A DNA stretch of 64,000 nt from Caryophanon tenue (GTDB taxonomy: Bacteria > Bacillota > Bacilli > Bacillales_A > Planococcaceae): contig NZ_MASJ01000023.1 of assembly GCF_001700315.1 (NCBI RefSeq), positions 62,001 through 126,000 of the forward strand. Reading direction: 5' to 3'. Within the stretch, counting starts at the first letter, position 1, and each line of letters opens with the position of its first letter. The notes beneath the pieces are model-generated. The model did no database searches, was not told where the DNA came from, and worked only from the letters and a program-made list of their open reading frames with translations. The position numbers were made by a program, and so were the translations under genes. Below, piece after piece: positions 16,915 through 25,589 of the stretch.

Positions 16915-18159
16915 GTGAAGCTTACAAAAGAAGAAAAATCATGGATTCTTTACGATTGTGGCAATTCCGCGTATTCGATGGCGATTACAACCGCCTTGTT
17001 TCCAATTGTTTTTGGCATGTTCCAAGGTGTCGACAATATGGACCTTGGCTACTTCAACTCTCTTGCCAGCATTTTAGTAGCGATATTAAGTCCGATTTTA
17101 GGGTCATTTGCCGATTATAAAGATAAAAAGAAACGATTCTTTACGTTCTTTGCATTGCTCGGTATTTTATCGACGCTATCATTTGCATTTATTGCGCCCG
17201 CTTCTGGTCAGTGGCAATTATTAATCGTCATGTATGTACTCTCTTGCATCGGCTTTGCCGGCGCGAATATTTTTTACGATTCATTTTTAGTCGATGTCAC
17301 AACCGATGACAAGATGGACAAAGTCTCAACGAGTGGCTTTGCGTTCGGCTATATTTCATCGGTCATTCCATTTGGTATTAGCTTAGCGGTCATTTTCTTT
17401 ATGGGCATGGACGCCGCAATCGGTTATCAAATCGGCTTCTTTATTACAGCACTTTGGTGGGGATTACTGACGATTCCAATGATTAAAGATGTACAGCAAC
17501 GCCATTATATTGAACCGGAGCCACAGCCTATTCGCCAAAGCTTCAAGCGATTAGGCAGCACCTTTAAAGACATTCGCCATTATAAAATTGTCTTCGTCTT
17601 TTTACTTGCTTATTTTTGTTATATTGACGGGGTAGATACGATTATTAAAATGGTTGTCCCATACGCAACGAGTGTGCTCGGTACGGATACGCTCGACACC
17701 TTTACGCTGCTGGCGATTTTGCTTGTCATTCAAATTATCGCGTTTCCGTGTGCGCTTCTCTACGGACGTTTAGCGAAAATATACTCCACGCGCACGATGA
17801 TTATTGTCGGCATCACGACGTATATTATTACGTGTATCGCGGCATTCTTCATTTCAGAAATGTGGCATATTTTCGTGCTCGGTATTATGATTGGCTCGGC
17901 ACAAGGTGGTATTCAAGCACTTAGCCGTTCGTATTATGGCAAAATTATTCCGAAAGAACGCTCGAATGAATTTTTCGGTTTCTACAACATTTTCGGGAAA
18001 TTCGCCGCAATTATCGGCCCGTTTTTAATGGCACTGACAACGACATTGACAGGCGTTGCGCAGTACAGTATTTTATCAATTATCCCGCTGTTTATTATCG
18101 GCTTGCTGATTTTCTTAACATTGCCAAAAGATGTGCAAACAGTATCATCACACACATAA
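16915..18159 (+). CDS. MFS transporter, UMF1 (Atg22-like) family
   Basis: 414 residues with twelve membrane segments. The N-terminal SWILYDCGNSAYSMAITTALFPI is the UMF1/Vps-Atg22 family mark. The start is GTG at 16915, six bases after AGGAGG; an overlapping ATG two bases earlier meets a stop at once. Transport substrate unknown (eukaryotic Atg22 exports amino acids from vacuoles). Divergent from brnQ, but no shared operator is clear. Confidence 0.88.
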   Translation: MKLTKEEKSWILYDCGNSAYSMAITTALFPIVFGMFQGVDNMDLGYFNSLASILVAILSPILGSFADYKDKKKRFFTFFALLGILSTLSFAFIAPASGQWQLLIVMYVLSCIGFAGANIFYDSFLVDVTTDDKMDKVSTSGFAFGYISSVIPFGISLAVIFFMGMDAAIGYQIGFFITALWWGLLTIPMIKDVQQRHYIEPEPQPIRQSFKRLGSTFKDIRHYKIVFVFLLAYFCYIDGVDTIIKMVVPYATSVLGTDTLDTFTLLAILLVIQIIAFPCALLYGRLAKIYSTRTMIIVGITTYIITCIAAFFISEMWHIFVLGIMIGSAQGGIQALSRSYYGKIIPKERSNEFFGFYNIFGKFAAIIGPFLMALTTTLTGVAQYSILSIIPLFIIGLLIFLTLPKDVQTVSSHT

Positions 18160-18160
18160 C

Positions 18161-18200
18161 AAAAAGGAGACGTCCCAAACATTTGGGCGTCTCCTTTTTT
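18161..18200. terminator. Bidirectional terminator
   Basis: A stem AAAAAGGAGACG-T-CCCAAA pairs with TTTGGGCGTCTCCTTTTT (one bulged T) with a 2-base loop. It serves the UMF1 gene on the plus strand and the surface protein gene on the minus strand. Confidence 0.88.
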
Positions 18201-18203
18201 CAT

Positions 18204-20894
18204 TTACGGCTGGCGCTTTTCCATCTCTGCTAAAGCAAGTGATGTCATTGATACAAATTGTGCGCGTGTAATCGGACTGTGTGGGTTAAAGAAGCCATCT
18301 GTACCCTTCACAATCGCTAAATCAGCAAGCGCTGATACGTACGGTGTGCCCCAATATGTGCTCGGTGTATCTTTAAATGTGGACTTACCACCTGGCTCAA
18401 ATCCTGCTGCTAGTACAAGCACTTTTGCGAGTTGTCCGCGTGTTAAGTTCGCTTCTGGTTGGAATTTGCCGTTATCGCCACTAAAAATACCAGCTTGCTG
18501 TACGGCTGTAATGACATCATAATATGGATGCCACTTTGGTACGTCTGCGAATGGTGTCGCTGGTTTTACCGCTTCAAACTGGAACACATCATTTAAAATA
18601 CGCGCAACATGTTTTCGTTGAATCGGTGCACCTGGCTTAAATGTACCGTCTGGGTAACCATTAATATAGCCCTTATCTGTAAAGCTTTCAATTGCACCTT
18701 GTGCCCAGTGGCCGCCAATATCTTTAAATTTCGCAACCGGCTCTGGTTTTGGTTCAGGCGCAACCGTATCTCCAAACGCTAAATAGAGCGTCATCGGTTT
18801 GCCGTTTGGTTCTTTTTGCTGCAAGTTTGCATACGGCGTTTTCAGTGTTTCATCTACATAAGCGCCTTTAAATGGTGCGCCGTTTTTATTTTGGAATGAA
18901 CGTAGTGAATACCTTACAGCGGTGTCACTGCCTTGTAAATGTACCTGTTCGATAGGATTAAAATAAAAGGCAACTAAATCTAATTGTTTTAGCGAAGCCG
19001 GAATCGTCGCAGAGGCAATCTGATTATTCATAAATGCTTGATGTCCTAATGAATCGACTAACGCTGGTAAAACAATGCGCTTTAATTCATTATTCGCAAA
19101 CGCTTCAGTCGAAATCGTTCTTAAATTAGATGGTAGCTTTAATGTATGAATTTTATTGTTTTTAAATGCCTGTTCTCGAATTGACGACACGCGTTCAAGT
19201 GTGACATCCTCTAGTTGATTATTAACAAACGCATAACTTTCAATCAGTGTAACAGACCTTGGCACATACAGTTCTGTCAATTTATTGTTTGAGAAGGCTT
19301 CACCACTAATCATTTCGAGGCTTTCCGATAAACGTAAAGTGGCAATAGCATTTGAACTGAACGCACCTGATCCGACATGTGTAACACTATTTGGCAGATG
19401 CACCGCTTGAATATGATTCACACTAAATGCAGATGCCTCGATTGTTTGTAACGTGTTTGGGAATGTGACATTTTCCAATTTATTATCAAAAAATGCCGAC
19501 GTGCCAATTTCCTCTAAGCCATATTCAAATACGGCATCTGTTAATTGATTCCCATAAAAGGCTTGACTCCCTATTTTTTGTAAACCTTTCGGGAATGTCA
19601 CACTGCGTAAAGCATTTCCATAAAAGGCATTATTGCCTATTTCTTGCAAGCCTTCGTGAAGTATCAACTCCTCTAATCGATTCCCATAAAAGGCATGCTT
19701 CCCAATGTGTGTAACAGACCCTGGAATCGTCACACTTTGTAACGTACTTTCTGTAAATAAATGAGATGCGATGTGCGTAACCCCTTCCTCAATCGTTACA
19801 TGCGTCAAGCTTTTATTTTGACAAAATGCGCCTACACCAATGGATTTATTTTCTTTATGAATCGCCAATTTTTTTAAATTTGTGCCAGCAAAAGCATATA
19901 TGCCAATTGTATGCAGGGTTCTCGGCAATAGTAATAATCCATCCTCGCTTGTGAGCAACGTTGCGTCAGAAAACGCATACTCGCCGATTTCTTCTACATG
20001 AGTGAGTGCCCGTATATCAATTACTGTGTCGCCTAAGCTAGCAAAAGCATTGGCATCAATTTTTCGAATGCTAGCAGGGAGCACAATTTTTTCAAGCAGC
20101 GATTCTGTCAGCCCATTTAAGGCAATCGGTGTTGAAAATGCGCTCACGCCAATTTCTGTGACAGGTATACCATCAATTTGGCTTGGGACATATAGCTCGG
20201 TGCGTTGCTGTATGCGGTCATAATTGATAATGCGTACTTCCTGCTGACCGTTTCGTGTAAACACTTCATATATCAAGCCGTCATGCTGCTGTCGTTCCAA
20301 TTCTGTATCTGGAATATACTGTACGACCACTTCTACTCCTGAGAAATAGGAAAGACGAATTTGATTTGATGTTAATGATTGTGGGATTATTGCCGATTGC
20401 GTACGTACGATAAATGCTTCTTTTCCAATATGGTCAATTCCTTTTTCAATCGTTAAATGCCCCACCGAAATGTTGGCAAATGCACGGTCCCCAATATATT
20501 CAACACTCCCTGGCACAACAAGCTCGTTAAACATAGCATCGGCAAACGCCCCTTCCCCAATTACTTTGACAGAACGTGGTAAATGCCGAATCACCTTACC
20601 ATAAACCGTATCATCTGCGTGCTCGCCCTTAAAAGCGCCTGCCGCAATTTCTGTTACGGGAATACCGTTTACTTCGTCAACAAGCTCAATTTCTATCCCG
20701 TGATAAATATAACCATAACCTTCTACGCGTAGTGCTCGTGCTTCTTTTTTACCGTTCTTTGCAGTGAAAATTTCGTAATGCACATTTTTTTCAATAATTA
20801 TTTCAGATTGTTGTGACGCTTCATTCGCCTCTGCTTGCGGTGCAACGACACAAACTGCCGCCACGGTCGCAAATGTTGCCATCCATTTTTTCAT
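18204..20894 (-). CDS. Leucine-rich repeat (BspA-type) surface protein with three SLH domains
   Basis: 896 residues. A signal peptide ends near residue 23 (APQAEA/NEAS). A long array of BspA-type LRR_5 repeats follows (units of about 23 residues such as SVTHIGKHAFYGNRLEELIL). Three S-layer homology domains close the protein (from about residue 715: FKDIGGHWAQGAIESF, FADVPKWHPYYDVI, FKDTPSTYWGTPYV). SLH domains bind pyruvylated wall polymer, so it should sit on the cell surface with the LRR part exposed. Such repeats often bind proteins or host surfaces; the ligand is unknown. AGGAGG nine bases before ATG. Confidence 0.93.
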   Translation of the reverse strand: MKKWMATFATVAAVCVVAPQAEANEASQQSEIIIEKNVHYEIFTAKNGKKEARALRVEGYGYIYHGIEIELVDEVNGIPVTEIAAGAFKGEHADDTVYGKVIRHLPRSVKVIGEGAFADAMFNELVVPGSVEYIGDRAFANISVGHLTIEKGIDHIGKEAFIVRTQSAIIPQSLTSNQIRLSYFSGVEVVVQYIPDTELERQQHDGLIYEVFTRNGQQEVRIINYDRIQQRTELYVPSQIDGIPVTEIGVSAFSTPIALNGLTESLLEKIVLPASIRKIDANAFASLGDTVIDIRALTHVEEIGEYAFSDATLLTSEDGLLLLPRTLHTIGIYAFAGTNLKKLAIHKENKSIGVGAFCQNKSLTHVTIEEGVTHIASHLFTESTLQSVTIPGSVTHIGKHAFYGNRLEELILHEGLQEIGNNAFYGNALRSVTFPKGLQKIGSQAFYGNQLTDAVFEYGLEEIGTSAFFDNKLENVTFPNTLQTIEASAFSVNHIQAVHLPNSVTHVGSGAFSSNAIATLRLSESLEMISGEAFSNNKLTELYVPRSVTLIESYAFVNNQLEDVTLERVSSIREQAFKNNKIHTLKLPSNLRTISTEAFANNELKRIVLPALVDSLGHQAFMNNQIASATIPASLKQLDLVAFYFNPIEQVHLQGSDTAVRYSLRSFQNKNGAPFKGAYVDETLKTPYANLQQKEPNGKPMTLYLAFGDTVAPEPKPEPVAKFKDIGGHWAQGAIESFTDKGYINGYPDGTFKPGAPIQRKHVARILNDVFQFEAVKPATPFADVPKWHPYYDVITAVQQAGIFSGDNGKFQPEANLTRGQLAKVLVLAAGFEPGGKSTFKDTPSTYWGTPYVSALADLAIVKGTDGFFNPHSPITRAQFVSMTSLALAEMEKRQP

Positions 20895-21098
20895 GTTCTT
20901 GATCCTCCTATATCGTTTGCTGCTGTACAGACGGTATGAGGCTGGAAAAGTTTCATCGTTTTTAAAATTTTTAAAAATGGATGTTCCGCGCGCTACTTTC
21001 GTAGAAGCTGTCGCTTGTATTCGTATTGCCTCTATGCATTTCGTTTGATCAAAAATAGCGTTCAGTCCGAAACGCCCTTACTACATGCCCTTTACGTT

Positions 21099-21139
21099 AA
21101 AAAAAGCTATCTAAAAAGCGACTGCTTCCTAGATAGCTT
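21099..21139 (-). terminator. Terminator of the meta-cleavage lower operon
   Basis: On the minus strand AAGCTATCTA pairs with TAGATAGCTT and is followed by a T-run (21099-21105). It closes the operon that ends with the FAD synthetase gene. The remainder of the gap up to 20895 shows nothing I can name. Confidence 0.8.
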
Positions 21140-21145
21140 CTATCA

Positions 21146-21937
21146 TTACGCATAAATTTTCACATCTTGTGCTTGCTCAATCCACTGAATCGTCAGCAGC
21201 TGTGGCAAGCTTGGTTCATCGCCATGTAGCTGGACTTTTGTTGCGGATAAAACGGTAGCAAGACACGGAATAAATGTGCTCCCAGTATCAATCAACACAT
21301 GATAATGACCTTGCTGTGGCAATGTATAATACGGCAGCACCCCCGTTACTTGGCAATACTTTGTCGTATAGTACGTGCCTAATAACTGTGGGAGTGTCCG
21401 CACATCTCCTCGGCGTACATGCTCACGAATTTTTGTCGAGCTAATTTTTTCACCATGCCATTTATATGCACGCACCGCTGTAAAGCCGATGCGATGTGCT
21501 GCTGCATACACCGCCAATGTGTCCGTGTTGCCCAATGCTTTATGTCCGTACGTATAGTCAAAGCCACATACAATATGCTGGACGCGCAATTTACGCACGT
21601 AAGCTTCTAAAAAACAGTCAGGTGATAGCTGCGCAAGCTCCTGTGTAAACTGCACAACATAAAAAATATCGACGCCGAGCTGCTCTAACTTCTGTGCCTT
21701 TTGTTCAATCGGCTCAAGATAATGGATAGCTTGTCGCTGTAGCACGCTTTTTGGATGTGGAAAGAAAGAGAGCACTGCAAGCGCAATACCTTGCTTCACT
21801 GCCTGTTTTTTGGCGGCTAAAATCACTTTTTGATGCCCGACATGTACCCCGTCAAAATAGCCTAATGCCATGACGACACGTGGTGCTCGCTGTTGAATGC
21901 CCGCTAACTGATGTGCTTCTACAAATTGTATACGCAT
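21146..21937 (-). CDS. FAD synthetase family protein lacking flavokinase domain
   Basis: 263 residues. Residues 20-170 are the nucleotidyltransferase domain of RibF: ALGYFDGVHVGHQKVI, FFPHPKSVL, and ISSTKIREHVRRGDV. The RibF riboflavin-kinase block (TxGxPTAN) that would follow is missing; the last 80 residues are short and unlike it. It would make FAD from FMN and ATP but not FMN from riboflavin. Being the last gene of the aromatic operon, 22 bases after the aldolase gene, it probably raises the FAD supply for the flavin-dependent monooxygenase. Confidence 0.82.
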   Translation of the reverse strand: MRIQFVEAHQLAGIQQRAPRVVMALGYFDGVHVGHQKVILAAKKQAVKQGIALAVLSFFPHPKSVLQRQAIHYLEPIEQKAQKLEQLGVDIFYVVQFTQELAQLSPDCFLEAYVRKLRVQHIVCGFDYTYGHKALGNTDTLAVYAAAHRIGFTAVRAYKWHGEKISSTKIREHVRRGDVRTLPQLLGTYYTTKYCQVTGVLPYYTLPQQGHYHVLIDTGSTFIPCLATVLSATKVQLHGDEPSLPQLLTIQWIEQAQDVKIYA

Positions 21938-21959
21938 GCTAGTGCCCCCTCGTTAGTTG

Positions 21960-22961
21960 TTATACTTTTACAAGTGACTGTGCCACTTCATAAATGACAT
22001 CTTCCTGTCCACCGACTGCTTTTAGTTTACCGATACGCATTAAAATTTCGCGCTCATCTACGCCAAATTGCTGTGCCGCTTTTTGTGCATGTAGCAGGAA
22101 GCTCGAATACACGCCCGCTTTTCCTAAAATCAGACTACTCGCCGTAATTTCCTGTGGCTGTTGCATTAAAGGCGCAATCACATTTGTTGCCGTATCAAGG
22201 AGCGGATATAAATCAATGCCTGTATGATAGCCAAGCTTTTCGAGTACGGCTACCATCACTTCTGTTTGCGTATTCCCTGCGCCCGCTCCAAGTGCACGCA
22301 TACTCCCATCAATATACGTTGCGCCTGCTTCTACTGCCGCAATCGTATTCGCCATCGCCATCGATAAATTGTTGTGCGCATGGAACCCAATTTCACATGA
22401 TAATGCCTCACGTAATGCCGTAATACGTTCTGTCACGTCTTGTGGCAACATCGCGCCTGCTGAGTCGGTCACATATACCACTTCTGCACCATATGATTCA
22501 AATCGCTTTGCTTGTGCGACAATTGTTTCAACTGATGCCATATGTGCCATCATTAAGAAGCCCACTGTTTTTAAGCCTAGCTCGCGTCCTAGTTGAATAT
22601 GCTGTGCCGCTACATCCGCTTCTGTTACATGTGTCGCAACGCGCACCATTTTCGCGCCTGCTGACACTGCCTGCTGTAAATCATACTTTGTACCGATACC
22701 CGGAATGAGTAAGACTGCAACCTTTGACGTTGTACAAACAGACGCCGCCGCTTCAATTAACTTCAGTTCATTTTTTGCTGATAAGCCGTACTGTAACGAT
22801 GAACCGCCAAGACCGTCACCGTGTGATACTTCAAAATAAGGGACACCTGCTGCATTTAACCCTTGCGCTGCTGCTTGTACTTGAGCCTCTGTAAAGGCAT
22901 GACGTACCGAATGACTACCATCCCGTAACGACACATCTAATAATGTTAGTTTGTTTGTCAT
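21960..22961 (-). CDS. mhpE: 4-hydroxy-2-oxovalerate aldolase
   Basis: 333 residues, TIM-barrel HMGL-like family. Metal and catalytic motifs: [11 protein letters not shown] near the start and [11 protein letters not shown] with the two metal histidines. It splits 4-hydroxy-2-oxovalerate into pyruvate and acetaldehyde and channels the aldehyde to the dehydrogenase encoded just before it. The start overlaps the dehydrogenase stop by four bases, as normal for this bifunctional complex. Confidence 0.95.
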   Translation of the reverse strand: MTNKLTLLDVSLRDGSHSVRHAFTEAQVQAAAQGLNAAGVPYFEVSHGDGLGGSSLQYGLSAKNELKLIEAAASVCTTSKVAVLLIPGIGTKYDLQQAVSAGAKMVRVATHVTEADVAAQHIQLGRELGLKTVGFLMMAHMASVETIVAQAKRFESYGAEVVYVTDSAGAMLPQDVTERITALREALSCEIGFHAHNNLSMAMANTIAAVEAGATYIDGSMRALGAGAGNTQTEVMVAVLEKLGYHTGIDLYPLLDTATNVIAPLMQQPQEITASSLILGKAGVYSSFLLHAQKAAQQFGVDEREILMRIGKLKAVGGQEDVIYEVAQSLVKV

Positions 22962-23845
22962 ACGATACCCGCTCCTTTTTGCTGTAAATGAGTGGCAATA
23001 CGGTTCGCCACTTGCACCGCCGCAGCTGTCATAATATCTAAATTCCCTGCGTACGCTGGTAAATAGTCCGCCGCTCCGTTGACCTCTAAGAAAATGGACA
23101 CGCGCTTCTCTTCAAATACGGTTTCTGCCTTTAATGTATAGCCTGGTACATACGCCTGTACCGCTTCTACCATGTTGTGAATCGACGCACGAATCGCCTC
23201 TTCATGCCCAGGTTCCTCCACTAATAAATGAATCGTATCGCGCATAATGATTGGTGGCTCTGCTGGGTTTAATAAAATAATGGCTTTTCCTTTTTTCGCA
23301 CCGCCCACTTCCTCGATTGCTCGTGCTGTTGTCGATGTAAATTCGTCAATATTGGCACGCGTTCCAGGACCGGCACTTTTACTTGAAATGGTCGCAACAA
23401 TTTCTGCGTACGTAACTGGGACAATACGACTTACCGCATAAATCATCGGAATCGTTGCTTGTCCACCGCATGTCACCATATTGACATTCGGCTCTTCAAT
23501 ATGTGTATCGCCGTTCACTGGTGGTACGACAAACGGACCAATCGCAGCCGGTGTTAAATCAATGACTCTTTTCCCTGTAGCTGTTAAAGCATCGCTATTT
23601 TGTCTGTGCGCATACGCACTCGTTGCGTCAAATACGATATCCACTAAGTCTAAACGCTCGACTAAGCCGTCAATCCCTGTCGCAATCGTTTCATAGCCAC
23701 GTTTTGCGGCGCGCTGTAAGCCGTCTGAGTTTGGGTCAATGCCGACCATGACGCTCATTTCAAGCACATCGCTGCGCTCGATTTTATACATTAAGTCCGT
23801 TCCGATATTGCCTGAACCGATAATTCCAACTTTTAACTTTGTCAT
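22958..23845 (-). CDS. mhpF: Acetaldehyde dehydrogenase (acylating)
   Basis: 295 residues. NAD-binding motif [13 protein letters not shown] at the start, and the catalytic cysteine in [12 protein letters not shown] (Cys126). It turns acetaldehyde, NAD and CoA into acetyl-CoA, and forms a complex with the aldolase encoded next. Four-base overlaps with both neighbouring genes. Confidence 0.95.
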   Translation of the reverse strand: MTKLKVGIIGSGNIGTDLMYKIERSDVLEMSVMVGIDPNSDGLQRAAKRGYETIATGIDGLVERLDLVDIVFDATSAYAHRQNSDALTATGKRVIDLTPAAIGPFVVPPVNGDTHIEEPNVNMVTCGGQATIPMIYAVSRIVPVTYAEIVATISSKSAGPGTRANIDEFTSTTARAIEEVGGAKKGKAIILLNPAEPPIIMRDTIHLLVEEPGHEEAIRASIHNMVEAVQAYVPGYTLKAETVFEEKRVSIFLEVNGAADYLPAYAGNLDIMTAAAVQVANRIATHLQQKGAGIV

Positions 23846-24627
23846 CTAATGCCCACTTCCTTTGCGAAGGTAGCGCTTACTTTTCCAAGCGCACCGAAAT
23901 CTGCTTCAAATACGTCGCCCGCTTCAAATGTGACTGCTTTTGACACTGCACCTGACAACACAAACATACCTGGCTCAATCATAACGCCGTATTCACGTAT
24001 CGCATTCGCCAGCCATACAACCGCTTCAAGTGGATTGCCAAGCACTGCCGCACTCGTTGCTGTATCGAAAGCCTTACCATTTTTAGACGCTGTCATCGGA
24101 ATCGCTGTAATATCTTCCACATCCACGAGCTTCGTTTTTGTCGTGCCAAGCACTGCACCAGCGGATGAACCGTTATCCGCAACCGTATCTTCAAATTGAA
24201 TACGCCAATCCGCAATGCGACTATCAATAATCTCAATTGCTGGGACAACATAATCAACAGCGGCGATAACATCTTCTACAGTGACAGTCCCTGTAAGGGC
24301 TTGCTTAAAGAAAAATGCAAGCTCAAATTCAACTTTTGGTTGAATAAACGGCGTCACATCAATCGTGCTATCAAATACCATTGTGTCTAAAATAAACCCG
24401 TAGTCCGGCGTATACACACCGAGCATATCTTGCATTACTTTACTTGTTAACCCTATTTTTAAGCCTTTCACTGTTGCGCCTTGTGCTTTTTTTGCGGCTA
24501 TTTGCGCAATCTGAATACGATACGCATCATCAACGGTAATGTGTGGCATCGTTTCTGTCAGTGGCGCAATCGTTTTTTTTGTACGTTCTGCTTCTAATAA
24601 ACGCTGTGCTACTTGTTCAATATTCAT
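23842..24627 (-). CDS. mhpD: 2-hydroxypenta-2,4-dienoate (2-keto-4-pentenoate) hydratase
   Basis: 261 residues from ATG 24627 (GGGGGAG seven bases upstream); longer in-frame readings start inside the reductase gene. FAH-like fold with [30 protein letters not shown] (acidic metal ligands) and [18 protein letters not shown]-like block. It hydrates the dienoate made by the ring-fission hydrolase to 4-hydroxy-2-oxovalerate. Position between reductase and dehydrogenase fits the lower meta pathway. Confidence 0.93.
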   Translation of the reverse strand: MNIEQVAQRLLEAERTKKTIAPLTETMPHITVDDAYRIQIAQIAAKKAQGATVKGLKIGLTSKVMQDMLGVYTPDYGFILDTMVFDSTIDVTPFIQPKVEFELAFFFKQALTGTVTVEDVIAAVDYVVPAIEIIDSRIADWRIQFEDTVADNGSSAGAVLGTTKTKLVDVEDITAIPMTASKNGKAFDTATSAAVLGNPLEAVVWLANAIREYGVMIEPGMFVLSGAVSKAVTFEAGDVFEADFGALGKVSATFAKEVGIR

Positions 24628-24640
24628 GCGACTCTCCCCC

Positions 24641-25111
24641 TTACACATTCGCTGGCACTGTTTGTAGTTGACGGTATTGTCCACCGAAAAATAATAATGG
24701 CTCGCCGTCTGTTAGGTGAATATCTTTTACTTTTCCAATGAATAATGTATGGTCGCCCTCGATATGTTCAGCAACGATGTCACACGCAACTTGCGCAATC
24801 GCCCCTCGTAACACCGGTTGGTCGGCTAAACGGTCAAATGTAATGTCCTCACCTGGACGCCCTGCAAAGTGACGTGAATACGCTTCTTGGTCAGCCGCTA
24901 AAATATTGACCGTATACGTTTTTGCACGCGACACCTTTTCTAAAAATTTTGCTTTATGACCAATTGAAATGACGACTAATTTTGGATCCAGTGATACCGA
25001 CATAAAGCCATTCGCCGTCATGCCATGTACCTCACCATCATTTTCAGTCAATAATACCGTCACCCCTGTTGCGAACTTGCCCATTGCATCTCGAAATAAA
25101 CGATCGTCCAT
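24641..25111 (-). CDS. Flavin reductase component of a two-component monooxygenase (HpaC/HsaB-like)
   Basis: 156 residues, FMN-binding split-barrel family. Typical blocks: FRDAMGKFATGVTVLLT, GMTANGFMSVSLDPKLV, and EGDHTLFIGKV. It reduces FMN or FAD with NAD(P)H and passes it to an oxygenase. The likely partner is the acyl-CoA-dehydrogenase-fold oxygenase encoded at 27.7 kb beyond the divergent regulator. First gene of the minus-strand operon; GGAGG seven bases before ATG. Confidence 0.9.
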   Translation of the reverse strand: MDDRLFRDAMGKFATGVTVLLTENDGEVHGMTANGFMSVSLDPKLVVISIGHKAKFLEKVSRAKTYTVNILAADQEAYSRHFAGRPGEDITFDRLADQPVLRGAIAQVACDIVAEHIEGDHTLFIGKVKDIHLTDGEPLLFFGGQYRQLQTVPANV

Positions 25112-25324
25112 CTAAATCCCTCCATATAAAATTTTTTTGTAAGTATTGCTATCGTAACATGACCACTTTCGAAAAGATTCACACAAAAGTGAGGAATTTT
25201 CCGTAAATTCCGCTGTAAACATACGAAATTCTGTTTATAACCACTGAAATTTCTCGTTAAAACAATATATTACTATTCAAAAGCACAAACCTAATCGTTT
25301 CTCACGACTACGGCTTCCCGCATG

Positions 25325-25340
25325 TTTTCGAACACGAAAA
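25325..25340. promoter_or_regulatory. Inverted repeat TTTTCG-N4-CGAAAA in divergent region
   Basis: Six-base arms (25325-25330 and 25335-25340) with a 4-base spacer lie in the 478-bp gap (25112-25589) between the reductase operon and the regulator gene. The same half-sites recur at 25491-25513 and upstream of the oxygenase gene at 27540-27551, so a common regulator site is plausible. Confidence 0.4.
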
Positions 25341-25482
25341 GAGCAAAACGTCTAAGACGAATTACTCAAAAAGAAAGATTATTTCACATTTTCAGATAAA
25401 TTCATGTAAGATAAATATACATTTCGCTACCTCACATAAACATGCGCTGAAAACGATATATTGCTGACACTTGTATCGTATC

Positions 25483-25521
25483 ATATGCTTTTTTCGAATG
25501 ATTCCTACGAAAAGTAGCATA
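25483..25521. promoter_or_regulatory. Long inverted repeat upstream of the aromatic regulator gene
   Basis: Half-sites TTTTCG (25491-25496) and CGAAAA (25508-25513) are 11 bases apart and are extended outward by ATGC/GCAT matches. It lies about 70 bases before the regulator start. The rest of this gap is AT-rich and holds no gene I can support. Confidence 0.4.
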
Positions 25522-25589
25522 ATTTTCACTTTTTCAGCATGTTTGAGCGAATTCAATTAGATTACTCATTAGAATAAGAGGTGGCATTT

